Shown: piece by piece, positions 10,517 to 22,059 of the stretch
How positions within the stretch are numbered: position 1 is the first letter of the stretch
Layout: each line of letters opens with the position of its first letter
Assembly: GCA_030374805.1 (NCBI GenBank)
Contig: JARGSG010000184.1
Span: 547,001 to 611,000, forward strand
DNA: 64,000 nucleotides
Source: Gracilaria gracilis
Taxonomy: Eukaryota; Rhodophyta; Florideophyceae; Gracilariales; Gracilariaceae
Direction: 5' to 3'
Translations under genes and position numbers: made by a program
The notes under the pieces: generated by a model
What the model was told of the DNA's origin: nothing
The model's input: the letters and a program-made list of their open reading frames with translations, nothing else
Database searches by the model: none

Positions 10517-10739
10517 CGGGGCGCAACTGTCTCTGCTGTATGCTTAACTGTCGGCCTCCAGCACGACACAGCCGATGAAGTGGCTACTCCAATCGTCGCC
10601 CATAGATGCAAGCAATCACGCTGTCTTGTCCGTTCCTCGCAACTCTTTTGAGAGCCAAGGGCGATAGCGACCATCTTTCTCATTAATCGTGCCGACCGCG
10701 CCCCCAATTACCGCAACACAAGGTAGACTCCTTGCCTGG

Positions 10740-13735
10740 ACCCATTCATCTGGCGACAGCCACACTCTGCGCCATTCTGCGACTACTATCCTCCAAGGAA
10801 CAGCGACGGCGCAATCATCGCGCTCATGCTTTGAAGAGAGCCATGGCACGCACGCAATGTCTTGTGAGAATGCACCGCCGTTGCCAACCATGGCTGCTGC
10901 CAGCAGCGGCCAGCCTGTGTAAAGTTATTTCGAAGCAGCTGCACGTATAGCGACCTCAACGTTGTGCGCCCAAACCAATTCAAAGTGCCAAAGCTGCTGA
11001 ATAGCCGTATGAGATATGGGTGTCTCCGATGCTGCCAGTGATCACATTGTTATCCACTCAATGCCGCTTGCCGGGGCGTGATGCAAAAGGTGAATGCATT
11101 GCATCAGCATATCTATCAGTCCAAAGTTCCGAACAAGCTGCATAGTTTTCTCGCTTTGATAGGTCGTCAACGCACCGCAAGCGTTGGTTTGCTAAACTCT
11201 CCTGCAATTAGTCAGTCACAATCAGCATCATGCTCCATATGTCAGCATGCCAGTTGGCTCAAACGGCTGCAGTGAGGTTCACAAAAACAGAAAAACACCA
11301 CAACATAGAATAAAACACGAGATGCCCAACCTGGTGAAGTTTTGAACAACCATCGAGCGTCCAGTATGGCGTTCCAATACCCCCGCTGACATAGATTCTG
11401 TCCGAGAGCCAATCGAAGCTACGAGTACCATGCTGACGAAATGTGACGTCCTGAGGCAAGCGAGAGATATGGAGTATGTAAGAAAGCAGATGGGAAAAGA
11501 ACAGGGTGATAATGTGCAAGAGCGAGTGGCAAACCAAATGAGAGCGCAGATGGCTGAAGCTTAATCAAAGAAAACCACGACAAAGACGACCATGTTGAAC
11601 TACTACACGGATTGAAAGGCGTCCTGAACAACCACCGAGCCTCGGGTACGGCGTTCGACTTCTGTGAGCAGCATAGATTTAGTCACAAAGCTCGTTCGAT
11701 CTGACCGGTATGAATGCCGGAAACGCGCCTTCCAAAGCAAGAAAAGACATGTACAAGAGTGGATGTGCACAGCAGCGGCTGAGAGGGTGGGTTAGGCGGG
11801 TTAGGCGGGTTAAGAAGCGCCTGGACGGGTTTTGAACTACCACAGCCGCCCGAGTTGGGCGCGTGCGCCTGCTCACGACGGCCGCACAGCTGCCGTACGG
11901 GAATTGTTGAGCTGCGTGCGCCCGCGCTCGCGGTCTCGCTGCTCCGTGTGCGTACGGCGTTGCGATCGGCGTCCACTCCGCATACGATGTTGCGCCAACA
12001 TTCAGGGGTGACGTGCGCCGGCATGTCGGAGAGGCGGCGAGCACGAAGGTACGAGTGTATCAGACGTATCTACCAGCGGTACTTTGAGATCGCGCGCCGT
12101 CTCTGGGGCGAAATCGAAGTGGCGCGAGCTCGAGCGCACGTGGACCGGAGTGAAGGTATCGCTGTAAGATACCGCTCGACACGTCGTGGGCATGGCACAT
12201 GCGGACAAGCCCCACGAAGTGCTGGTGAGCGATTTCCACATTCGCATCATTAATTAGTCTCCAAGTAGGGGCTTTAATTCAAGTTACGGCGTACTATCCC
12301 ACACGCAACATTCACGCCGCCTGCCGAGCTTCTTTGTCACCCTGAGTGGCCCACTTCCGAGTCTATTGCAGAGGCTCACTTAGGTCTTGTTTCACCCGCT
12401 ATCTGATTCTAATTGTTATGCGATTATGATTCTAATTGAGAATCATGGCCAGCCCAATGTGGTTCACTTATTAAGTGGCATCTTCTCTGCATCCTCATGT
12501 TAGATGCTGTCGTTCGCTCATCAACCACCTCATTTGTTGCTACAATTCTTTGCTGAGCGCCACGCATTTTGCCGCTTTTGAAAACAGAGATGAATGCCTA
12601 CTCCGCGAACGTCAACAGGACTGCAATGAAGAATGCTTTTCTGTCAACGGTAAACTACCCTTATACGTGCAGCTTAAGGGAAGTGAAATGCAGCACTTTT
12701 TCATTTGCATTATCGATTGTTGAAGCAGAGAAAAAGGACAAGGTTGGTGAACTGGTCTTAGAAAGGGACCAAGCGCTTACGGACTTAGAGCAAATATCCA
12801 CGGAGAAAGATGAGGTTTCGTATGAAGCAGCTACGCTTCGGAGGGAAAAGGAGCTGGCCGGAAATGAGATTAAACTACTTTTGCGTCGTCTGCAGGAGTG
12901 TGAACAGGAGCGAGACGATGCATTATCACATGTTGGTGTTTTGGAGCAGAAGCAGAAGGAAGGGGAATTAGAGAAGATATGCATGCGCCAAGAGCTCCAA
13001 AAAGTCAAAGAAGACCACCAGGAAGAGCTCCACCGCTCCTATAAGGTGATTGAGGATATGAGCGCTAAGATGCAAGAAGCTGAAACAGCTTATGGAGAAG
13101 CTGTTGCGGAAGTGTCAGATCTTCAACAGACGCTGGGAAACTTGTGTACGGAGCGGGAATCCTTAGTGGAAAAACTAGAATCTGCCGCAAATGAAAACCA
13201 GCGTCTAAAGATGGACATCGATTTGAAAAACATGAATCGCTTTGTTTTGTTGGAAGAGTTAAAGGAAGTCAAGGCGAAGCACCAAGAAGACGTAGAGGAA
13301 TGCTTGCAAGTCAAGAAAGCGTCTATTCATATGGAAACGGAACTTAATCTGGCACATGACCGAAATGAACTGCTAAGAGGCATGTTGGCGGAAAAGACTG
13401 AATACGTCAGTACCTTGTTCAGGGCGACAAAAGACATCCTCAACCTTGTGGATGTGAAAGAAGAAAGGATCTCGGCTTTGGAAACGCTGAAGCAAGAAGT
13501 TGAAATTGAGTTAAACCAGCAGAAGCAAACCATTCTTCAGTGCAAGAAATACTACGAAGATTTAGAGGTTTATGTGAACGGACTCACTCGAGAAAAACAA
13601 TTGTTCGCCAATGTCGCCCAAAAGCTGCATGAAGAACGTTCTGAGCTTCTCAGGAAACAGGAAGAATTCCTGGAGAGGCATCCAGAACTTGCGATGGACA
13701 TATCACTCTGCCTTTGGAAGGAACGAAAAGGGCAG
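10740..13735 (+). repeat. Segmental duplication, left copy (pairs with 15700-19320)
   Basis: Long collinear similarity is visible by eye, for example GCCAGTGATCACATTGTTATCC at 11034 and 16050, the block at 11230-11560 versus 16670-17000, and the coiled-coil genes themselves. Weaker similarity starts near 10205/15118. Indels are frequent, so the copies are old. Confidence 0.75.
10980..12589. other. Non-coding upstream region of coiled-coil gene A
   Basis: GC-rich open frames on both strands at 11680-12250 overlap each other and are not conserved as frames in the duplicate copy, so I do not call them. The region includes a degenerate GGTTAGGCG repeat (11788-11812) and a conserved block just upstream of the gene (ATTAATTAGTC...CAAGTAGG near 12250) that may hold the promoter. 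Confidence 0.45.
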
Positions 13736-13765
13736 AGTAAAGCCCAGGCCCTTATTTGTGACTGA
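12590..13765 (+). CDS. Coiled-coil protein A of unknown function (391 aa)
   Basis: Start ATG at 12590 is chosen because its paralog at 18180 begins with the same MNAYS. From about residue 55 to 370 the protein is almost entirely charged heptad-type coiled coil (E, K, L, Q rich), with no membrane segment. The stretches around EKTEYxSTLF and the C-terminal HPELAMDISLC-WKERK are the best conserved between the two copies. The last residues differ from copy B and probably reflect a small indel. No catalytic or binding motif seen; a structural or tethering role would be typical of such proteins but is not shown. Confidence 0.75.
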   Translation: MNAYSANVNRTAMKNAFLSTVNYPYTCSLREVKCSTFSFALSIVEAEKKDKVGELVLERDQALTDLEQISTEKDEVSYEAATLRREKELAGNEIKLLLRRLQECEQERDDALSHVGVLEQKQKEGELEKICMRQELQKVKEDHQEELHRSYKVIEDMSAKMQEAETAYGEAVAEVSDLQQTLGNLCTERESLVEKLESAANENQRLKMDIDLKNMNRFVLLEELKEVKAKHQEDVEECLQVKKASIHMETELNLAHDRNELLRGMLAEKTEYVSTLFRATKDILNLVDVKEERISALETLKQEVEIELNQQKQTILQCKKYYEDLEVYVNGLTREKQLFANVAQKLHEERSELLRKQEEFLERHPELAMDISLCLWKERKGQSKAQALICD

Positions 13766-13850
13766 GCCTCTGACTGACTACGGCAAAAATTATGATGACT
13801 TTGACTGTCTTCGAATATCACGATTCAGTCAGTCATGCTAGTCATCATGG

Positions 13851-14275
13851 TCGAATTCATCACAACAGACGCGCTGCCTCCCTCAGCTTGCAGATCGTCT
13901 TTGCCTTTTCCTTTCAACCACTCCCTCAGTTCAGCTTCGGCTGGTTGATTCCATAACAGGAAGATCGTTCGCGCAGAGAAATGATGCGCATTACGGTGGA
14001 ACAAGCATAAAGAGTACGGGACGCAGAGGACGATACGCAACAACAGCAATCTCCAAGACCAAACATCAGTGGATTAATATAGTAATATAAAGGGATAGCT
14101 CTACCAAGACATGGAGTTGGATTCGTTTCTTCTTCAAATGACGCACATGTGGTGTTAGAAGCAATTTTAACGCCGTTGAATAATCGCTTGTTTGTTCCCA
14201 AAATCCAATACTGCGATCGTTGTGGAAAGTTAGCGTCGCGGCCATTGACACCTCGTATTCGATTGCTTTCCAGAA
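13851..14275. pseudogene. Rearranged fragment of the secreted-protein gene family
   Basis: 13851-13955 matches 4818-4922 in the same orientation (on the minus strand it reads EAELREWLKGKGKDDLQA, compare EAQLRVWLRGKGSDDLQA). The next block, 13960-14085, matches 4657-4780 in the opposite orientation, covering the end of the gene and its 3' flank. 14221-14275 matches the downstream flank 4566-4615, also inverted, after an unmatched insert. The gene's terminal part has therefore been inverted relative to the preceding part. Confidence 0.75.
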
Positions 14276-15171
14276 GGACGATGTCATGAAAATGTTTCCT
14301 TCAATGAAGGCAAAGCATAACGAACATCCATGGGTTAACACGCGCTGACATAGAGGTCAGAGCAGTGAGGTATCCATATGTTGGTGCCAAAGAGTTCACT
14401 AGGCAGAGCAACATGGGCGAGCGTGGATCTCGGAAGGACTGCAGCGAGGATAGCTCACTTGGAGCCAAGGGGACGACGGAGCGGTAAGGAATTGTACCAG
14501 AATGGAAGCAGGGACCTTGGCTACAGGCTGTATGTATCATACAGCGCGCGACAAGTATTTTACAGCGGCGCCAGTCACATGTCAACCGTCTCTTCATGTT
14601 GAAGCCACCTGCTCAAACATCACGTACGGCCAGTGGCTGTCGAGCTCAGTAGCCTTTACTGGCGATGGTTGTGGCCACGCCGTGAAGCGACGGTTTCGAT
14701 CTCACTCCAGTGGCGTCGATGCACCGCTTGTCCACGAAGGCATCAAATGCTGTACATAGAATGAATGCTCGCAACCGGTGGGCTCTGATGGAAAGGGGCA
14801 AGCATTGTGATTGAGCTCCGTTGGGCGGGAGATTCTGAACTCAAGTGCATGCTGCCCGTTTGTAGACTGGCCGTATACCGTGCGATGAACGCTGCCTTCG
14901 AATGATGGAAGGTTCGACGGCTGTGTTGATGCTACGTCAAACGGCGAAGATTTGTTCCGATCGAGTGAGCCACCTGCGTCTGACGGAGATCTCCGGGAAC
15001 AAGGGAACAAAAGGGAACCTCAGGTGCTTTGGCAGCGCGCCTTTGGCATTTGGTCACGGCTTACAGCAGTGATGGCTGTAGCGGGTTGTTGAGATACGCC
15101 GCCGTTGGCTTGTATCAAAATTTGGTTGCAGTTGAAACGTGCATTGAAGCGCGTGACGGTGTATTGGACAT
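14276..15171. other. Non-coding stretch
   Basis: No coherent gene on either strand. Frames on both strands at 14300-14760 and 14702-15010 lack any recognisable feature. Confidence 0.4.
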
Positions 15172-15213
15172 GTGCGCCAGTCAGTTGTCAACGCGCTGGT
15201 CATGGTGACGTCA
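15172..15213 (+). promoter_or_regulatory. Recurrent bipartite motif, copy 2
   Basis: GTGCGCCA at 15172 and TGACGTCA at 15206. It is preceded, as at copy 1, by GCAGTTGAAACG, so this pair is part of the segmental duplication. Confidence 0.45.
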
Positions 15214-15753
15214 TGCAAATTACTCATTAAGTTGCGGCTCTTCCGGGGGCGGTCAGCGGCTAAACTTTGTCTCCTTCATTCCGCGCGACGAGGGCACCCT
15301 GAAAGAACAGAAGCTATATTGTTCGCCTATACGACGCTTGTAGCGTAAGATCTTTAATGTCTGGACGGGAGGGGGTGTAAATGCCTATAAGGTATATACA
15401 CAATGCGTAAGAGAATAACTCTTCGCATCCAGCGGTCTCCACTAGACCAGACAAGCTGTTCCCGCGGTCTCCACTCAATATTGCAGGGCGGGTGGGTGGC
15501 TTTTGAGATCGTGACAATCTAAGCGCGGTATGCAGATGCTGTTAGCTGTTCGCACGATGGTTCTCACCGGAGGCAGATCAGGAACCTGTTGATCGGCTCG
15601 CGCGACGAGCACTACAGAACATCTTGCGCTTGGTCGCTTGCTACAGGCTAAATAAATATACTTCTGCGTGTCCTGGAAATGCCAGAACTCCTTGCCAGGC
15701 TCGTCTGCGACAGCCACAATGCTGCCACTACTCCATGTAGATACCAAAGGAAA

Positions 15754-15838
15754 ACGACCGCACACTCATCGCGCTCAAGCTTTGGAGACCGCCATCATGG
15801 CGCTCTCCAAAGCTTAAGTGCGATGAATGTGCGGTCGT
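15754..15838. repeat. 85-nt near-perfect hairpin (about 41-bp stem)
   Basis: Arm 15754-15793 (starts ACGACCGCACA, contains AAGCTTTGGAGA) is complementary to the arm ending at 15838 (TGTGCGGTCGT) with about four mismatches and a loop of only a few nucleotides. Only one arm has a counterpart in the left duplicate (near 10810-10845), so the second arm arose as a local inverted duplication. Confidence 0.85.
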
Positions 15839-18179
15839 TGTCCGTTGCTATATACATGGCGTGTATGATACACGCACGCAATGTTTTGTGAGAATGCACC
15901 GCCCCTGCCAACCGTGGCTGCTGCCAACTGCGGCCAGCCTGCTTATTTCGAAGCTGCTGCACGTCTAGCACCTCAACGTTGTGCGGCCGAACCAATTCAG
16001 AGTGCCCCAAGTGCTTGATAGCAGTATGAAATATGAGTGCCGCCATTGCTGCCAGTGATCACATTGTTATCCGCTCAACAGCGCTTGCCGCGGCGTGATG
16101 CCAAAGGTGAATGCATTGAATCCACATATCTACAGTATCACTCCAAAGTTCCGAGCAACCTTTGTTTGCTGATCAAGGCAGAACACGAACGCGCTTCCTC
16201 TCATTCCATTGCTCCTTCTGAAAAGCTCGTACCAACTGTGCTGAACAGTTTTCTCGCCTTGATAGCTCGTCAACGCACCGCAAACGTTGGTTGGTTTGCA
16301 AACGTACGCACGCCGGTTTACGGTGGGGCATATCCCCAAGGCCACGAGCACATGCATACTCTTTTCTTCACCAAAAGCGCCGTACAGGGTGGCTTTGTTG
16401 TTGCCGTCTCTTCCCCGCTCGTCGACTCAGCTTCAACCAAGAACAATCTATTTGCTTCATATGCATATGTGAGTGACTCTCATGATACTAGTATGTACGC
16501 ACATGCCAAATCGATACGGGGCTCGCCTATATGATGCACAAATGAGATGGATGCATCCTGAAACACATCACTGCAGTTTCTAAGAAACAGAACACATCCG
16601 CGATCACAACCGCAACAGAAACGTCAGAATGTAAACATTCCTGCGGTTCAAGCCGTCATTCAAAATCAGCATCATGCTCCATACATCAGCATGCCAGTCG
16701 GCTCAAACGGCAACAGTGAGGTTCACAAAAATAGAGAAACAGCACAACAAACAATAAGAAGAGCAGCTGTCCGACCCGGTGAAGAGCGTTTTGAACAAGC
16801 ATCGAGTGTCTAGTATGGCGTCGCGATTCCACCGCTGACATAGATTCTGTCCGAGAGCCAATCGACGCTACGAGAAACAGGCTGAGCGTTTGTGACGCCC
16901 TGTGCCAAGCAAGGGATAGAGAGTTCGTAAAACAGCGGATGGGAGAGCAAGAAGGTGAGAATGTGCAAGAGCGAATGGGCAAAGAAAGGATAGTGCAGGA
17001 GGTGGCTGAAGCTTAAGCAACAAAAGCACGACAAAGACGACGATGTTGAGCTGCCGTTTTCTAACAGCCTCGAGTACGGCGTTCCACTCCTCCGAGCGGC
17101 ATACATTCAGTCACAAAGCTCGTTCGATCCGACTGGTAAGAATGCCGGAAAAGCGCCTTCGAGAGCAAGAGAGGATATGCACCAACCAGAGCGGATGTGC
17201 GCAGTAGCGGCTGAGAGGGTGGGTGCAGCTGAGTCGGGAAGCGTCGGGACGGCTTTTCCAGCAGCGCAGCCGCCCAAGCAGCGCGCGTGCGGCTGCTCAC
17301 GACGGCTGCACAGCTGCCGTTCGGGACGTGTTGAGCTGCGTGCGCACGCGCTCGCGCGCTCGCTGCTCCGTGCGCGCGCGGCGTTGCAATTGGGAGTCCA
17401 CTCCGCGCGCGATGCTTCGCCGACATGAGCGGCGACGAGCGCCGGGATGTTGGAGAGAGTACTGTACACGTGTTGGCCAACGGTACTTGCAGATGGCGCG
17501 CCGTTGCGCGGCGCACCTGGCACGAAATTGAACGGGCGCGAGCTCGATCGAGCTCGCGCAATCACACGACCAACGGCGGCGTGAATGTATCGCTGTAAGG
17601 CAATGCTCGACGCGTCGTGTGCATGGCGTTAGAAAGCTTCAAAGTGTATGTTGGTGAGCAATTTCGACATGCTTTACAGTTTTATTATGAACCCCAATCT
17701 GTCCAGCTTCAGAGTCTTCTTTCTCGTCGGGCTACATAGAGCTACACTTCTTCATCGCCATACATACACTTCGGTAGTCGCCGCAAACATGTAAATATCA
17801 CAGTCTTGTGTTACCTCAGTTCCTTCGGTGAAGTCTTCGCATCATTAATTAGTCCCCAAGTAGGTGTTTTCAATTCACGTTACGGTGTACGCTAGTACAT
17901 ATGCAACATTCACGCCGCCCACCAAGATTGGTCATCACCGTGAGTGACCCGCTTCCGAGTCTACTATAGAGAGCCACTTAGGTCTTGCGTCACCCGCTAT
18001 CTGCTTCTAATTGCTATGCTTCTAATTAACAATCATTGTCAGCCCAATGTTGTTCACTTATTAAGTGCCATCTTCTCTGCATCATCATGTTCGATGCCGT
18101 CGCTCGCTCGTCAATCACCTTCGTTGTTGCTACACTTCTTCGCTGAGCTCCACGTAATTTGCAGCTTTTGGAAACAGAA
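15839..18179. other. Non-coding upstream region of coiled-coil gene B
   Basis: Collinear with 10850-12589 in the left copy but with indels. GC-rich frames on both strands at 17060-17565 overlap and are not conserved as reading frames. A 165-codon frame at 16037-16534 has no counterpart in the left copy and is not called. Confidence 0.45.
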
Positions 18180-19382
18180 ATGAACGCCTACTCGCCTAAC
18201 GGTAACATCAACGCAATGAAAAGTGCTTTTATCTCTTCTATCAAGTACCCTTATACGTGCAATTTAATGGAAGTGAAATGCGCGTCCTTTTCTTTTGCGT
18301 TATCCAGTATTGAAGCAGAGAAGGTCGAGAAGATTGGAGAGCTGGTCTTGGAAAGAAACCGAGCTCTAGCGGACTTGCACCAAGTCTGTTCGGAAAGGGA
18401 TGAAGTTTCGAATGAAGCGAATACGATTCGTAGCCAAAATGAATTGACCATGAATGAGATTGAACAACTGCGTCGTCGTTTGCAGCATTGCGAACAGGAA
18501 CGAGATCATGCGTTTTCTCGTGTGGCTGGTTTAGAACAGCAGGTGAAAGAAAGTGAAGCAGAAAAGAAAAGTATCCTGCTGGAGATGCAAGAAATCCAAA
18601 AAGCTCATCAACAAGAGCTGCACCGCTCAAATGCAGTGATACACGATATGCGTAATAAGGTGGATACGGCTGCAACGGCCTATGAAGAAGCGGTTGGTAA
18701 AGCGTCCGATCTCGAACAGACGTTAGGGAACGTCTGTGCGGAGCGAGATGATTTAGGGGACGAATTGGAAGCTGCCGCAAAAGAAAACGACAGTCTACAG
18801 ATGGAACTCGATCTGAAAGACATGAACCGGTTTTCATTGTTGGACGAGCTTGAGGACGTCAAGGCAAAGCGAGATGGAGAAGTAGCAAGATCTCTTGAAG
18901 CGGAGAAAGCGTTCAAATGTATGGAAGAGGACTTCAAACTGGGTCAAAAGCAAAATGATTTGCTACGAGGCATGCTTGCCGAGAAGACGGAATACCTCAG
19001 TACCTTATTCAAGGCTACCAAAGATATTTCTGACCTTGTGGATACGAAGGAAGAGAGGATATCGGCTTTGGAAACGTTGAACCAAGAACGAGATGTTCAA
19101 TTGGCTCAACAAAAGGAAACTATTGTTCAATACGAGACATATTACGAACAATTGGAAGCTTATGTCAATGGGCTGGTTCGAGAAAAGCAACATTTCGCAG
19201 AGGTCGCTCAAAACCTGCGAGATGAAAGTTCTCGCTTACTCAACAAGCAGGAGGAATTTCTGAAAAGGCATCCGGAACTGGCCATGGACATTTCTCTTTG
19301 CTTCTGGAAAGAACGGAAACTGCAGAGAAAAGCCTTAGGTATTAATCCAGCTGAGATTGATTGGAAAGGAGGCCAGTTGTAA
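18180..19382 (+). CDS. Coiled-coil protein B of unknown function (400 aa)
   Basis: Paralog of the protein at 12590, collinear over its whole length, with start ATG at 18180. Same layout: a short N-terminal region ending near ALSSIEAEK, then a continuous coiled coil rich in E, K, Q and L (about residues 45-370), then HPELAMDISLCFWKERK and a short tail. Both copies keep the frame open despite many substitutions, which argues that both are, or recently were, real genes. No domain recognised beyond the coiled coil. Confidence 0.78.
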   Translation: MNAYSPNGNINAMKSAFISSIKYPYTCNLMEVKCASFSFALSSIEAEKVEKIGELVLERNRALADLHQVCSERDEVSNEANTIRSQNELTMNEIEQLRRRLQHCEQERDHAFSRVAGLEQQVKESEAEKKSILLEMQEIQKAHQQELHRSNAVIHDMRNKVDTAATAYEEAVGKASDLEQTLGNVCAERDDLGDELEAAAKENDSLQMELDLKDMNRFSLLDELEDVKAKRDGEVARSLEAEKAFKCMEEDFKLGQKQNDLLRGMLAEKTEYLSTLFKATKDISDLVDTKEERISALETLNQERDVQLAQQKETIVQYETYYEQLEAYVNGLVREKQHFAEVAQNLRDESSRLLNKQEEFLKRHPELAMDISLCFWKERKLQRKALGINPAEIDWKGGQL

Positions 19383-21339
19383 TGTTTACATTAGTTGAGA
19401 TAGTATAGCATCAAGAACAATGTATCGCCGACCATGCCCAGGCCGTGTTTTTCATTTGCCCCCAAGGAATCCGAATCGTGTAATCTTCAGAAGCAGGTTC
19501 TTATGAATTTTGAAACGACCGAGCCGATGCTGAACAACACTTTGAGCAAATAGAAGAGCAGAAGCACACTCTTGGGGTTTTTAATGTTTCCGCCAGTCAA
19601 GTATGTGATGGGTTGTCGGCCATTCACCTGGTCGTCGTGCTTGACGAAGAGCAATCTCAACTTCTCGTCAAGAAGCTACTGCGCATGTGTCTGGATCCTC
19701 CATGGGTAGCAGCATTGTCGTAACAGGGTGTTTTGTTTCCAGTATCTGTCGCACTGGAAAGGAAGATAGGCAAAACCGCTCCCATGAGCTATAGAAAGTA
19801 TGACCCATCCACGAGCGTTGACAGCCTGTCCAAACATTCGGACGTCCTACCGCATTGTCGTAGAATGCTGGGAAGCCCCGCAAGTTACATACCGATCCAG
19901 CTCTCATATATTTTGCAAGTAACCAAGTCCCGCATACGTCCCATCCCATAAAAAAGCTTGGCTCGTATCCCATCCGTTCCTGCTACGCAGCGGATTTACG
20001 ACAATGCTTGCATGCGATAAGTTACGGGTTGCACAACCGTTGTTTCCTGACTTCAATCGCGATTCTGTACGAAATCTTTCTTCGTACTGCTCACCTCCAC
20101 AAAGGTTTCCCCACAGCCACTGCCAGAATGTTGATTGGTATGCGTGAAGAATGAAATGATCACCAGTGCTGAACCTTGTGTTAAGAAAGTGACCTTTAAA
20201 CGATTACGACGGTGCGTATCAAGCTTTGGAGTTCTATTTGGATCTTAACGTCGGTTTCCAAACACTTTCAAACTTCGGAGGTGTTCGGAAACTGACGTGT
20301 TGTTTTCAAATAGAGAAACAAGTAGAGGTTACCTCCTTGCATCATAAGGCACATCGTAGTGCAATAGTAGCGTTGCGTCCGCAACACAAGCAAGACATCA
20401 GATTTGGCTTTGCTTGTGGCCGTGTCCTGGAATGTCTCCGCTGCTACCCAACATCAGCTTGTTTGGACGCGACTTTGGCATCAACCGCTGTTCAACCGTA
20501 TTGCGAGCGCAATTCTCAACTGGTTGCTACGCATATTATGGCCGTTTTTCTTCTGGGCGATGGCCTATTTTATGCCCACATACTCCTGAATCAGCAGTAT
20601 GTGGAGCGAACCCAGACAAAGAAATGAAGGCTGATGTCCAGAGCTGATCGACATAACACAATTTGTGTTGTTGTGATTGTTGTGAGCGCGTATTTCGTAT
20701 CACGTGGGGTATGCGAACCACTGCCATTCACCTATAACGCTTTACTCTTCTTCTTTGTCTTCTTCACTCACCGTCAGAGCTGCGACCCAACGTCGCACGA
20801 AGATTGCGTTGATGCTGCTGGAAAACAATGGAGAGGCAAACAAGCTACTGAAAGCAAGTCGATGCGAGAACGGGACACATCTGAACCACTTTGGTTTCCG
20901 GTAAACTGTGAACACCTGGTTCCACAGCTCATAGCATTAGTCTATCGTTTTAAAACCTGTACACGGTACTGGTTTGGTCGCATACGCTTTCGGCCGTGCG
21001 GTTGACCAATTGGCCCAACCACAGCTGCATTTCATACTTCTCGTTTCCCAAGGTGGTGAAAATAGATGAGATTGTGAAACTACAAATCACATTACGAAGC
21101 TGTATCGATGGATACATCGCGCATCTAGCTGAAGAAGGTGGTGGGATTGGTGGGGGAGCGAGGTCAGAGAGCGAAATGTGGCGAGCCAATAGAGTAGAAT
21201 GAAGGGAGGTGGTTAGGGGAATGGATAGTTTTGAGTGTGCGAGATGGCTTCGTAAGCCCAGAAAGAGAATGAGGAGGGCATGATCAGCTTGAAAACGGGT
21301 GAGCTCGCACGAAAGACGGGTAGCACTTTCAAATTTGTT
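19383..21339. other. Non-coding or unresolved stretch
   Basis: Frames at 20226-20627 and 20634-21005 (both +) are the longest, but neither shows a domain, signal peptide or conserved copy in the window. I cannot support a gene here. Confidence 0.4.
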
Positions 21340-21480
21340 TTGGATTTTGAATTGTCCACGAGTAGCTCGACAGTGAAGAGAAAGATGACAAGTTTTGTTC
21401 TCCTCTTACATCTGCGCCATCACTTGCCTGTGAAGTCGTGGTAATCATGACGTCATTACTTGACGCGTACCATTGGCGTC
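21340..21480 (+). repeat. Relic 3' flank of a third Arg-rich gene copy
   Basis: Similar to the 3' flanks of the gene at 22473 (23880-24025) and its paralog (36395-36540): GACAAGTT-TGTTC then TGCGCCA then TGACGTCA then ACTTGACG-G-ACCATT. No matching coding sequence lies before it, so it looks like the end of a lost third copy. Confidence 0.5.
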
Positions 21481-21584
21481 TGCTTCTTCAATAACGGTCT
21501 TATCCGTAGGCGTTGTTCTTACGTCAGTAACATTTGAGCAGTACGTGTACGTGTGCGGTTTTTATCGGAAGAGCACGCTCCAGA

Positions 21585-21609
21585 TAAGGAGTCCTTACTG
21601 GACTCCTTA
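21585..21609. repeat. Hairpin with 10-bp perfect stem
   Basis: TAAGGAGTCC and GGACTCCTTA around a 5-nt loop, about 130 bp after the TGACGTCA at 21448. A comparable hairpin group follows the motif at 10250 at similar distance. Confidence 0.65.
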
Positions 21610-21928
21610 CCACTAATTACTTCTTTTCAGACTTGCTCCACCATCCCAGCATGGCCCAAAGCCTTTGTGGCGTGTAGGACGGAGCACACGCTCACATCGC
21701 CGTGATATGTATGTGTGAAGAAACGTAACCCGTATTGCCTGGTTCATCTGTCACATTCTAACTCCCTAATGCGCAAGGAGCTGTGACAGCATTCGAAATC
21801 CAGTTTCTTTGTAATTGAGTCTCTCACACTTAGTTCTATTGTCGTCATATTCCCATGAGCTCGTTGTTTTCTCTCCTTTTCGAATTGAATTTACAGTCAC
21901 CTTCAGAAAGTGACACCATCAACTCGGT

Positions 21929-21985
21929 GCTTCAGCACTGGATCCCCATCTCGTGAATCACGAGAAGGGGATCCATTGCTGAAGC
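21929..21985. repeat. 57-nt palindrome (28-bp arms, two mismatches)
   Basis: GCTTCAGCA-TGGATCCCC-TCTCGTGA pairs with its complement with a 1-nt centre. It lies about 500 bp upstream of the gene at 22473. Confidence 0.85.
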
Positions 21986-22059
21986 TCGGATCCAGTGTCG
22001 TTTCTAGATCCCACTCTTGTAACGCTACCCCTGTTCAGCTATTCTTATCATCCAAGGAG

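Larger units (their letters stand above)
15700..19320 (+). repeat. Segmental duplication, right copy (pairs with 10740-13735)
   Basis: Same order of blocks as the left copy, ending in the paralogous coiled-coil gene. It contains an extra inverted segment forming the hairpin at 15754-15838 that the left copy lacks. Confidence 0.75.

Noticed and set aside
11788..11812. GGTTAGGCG repeats resembling a telomere-type sequence.
   Set aside because: Only about three imperfect units, and not a canonical telomere repeat; no other sign of a chromosome end.
11679..12253. Overlapping GC-rich open frames on both strands.
   Set aside because: They are not kept as frames in the duplicate copy at 17060-17565 beyond compositional bias, and show no domain.
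16037..16534. 165-codon plus-strand frame.
   Set aside because: The collinear region of the left duplicate (11020-11280) does not keep the frame; no features.
20226..21005. Two plus-strand frames of 133 and 123 codons.
   Set aside because: No domain, signal peptide or repeat support; length within chance for this composition.
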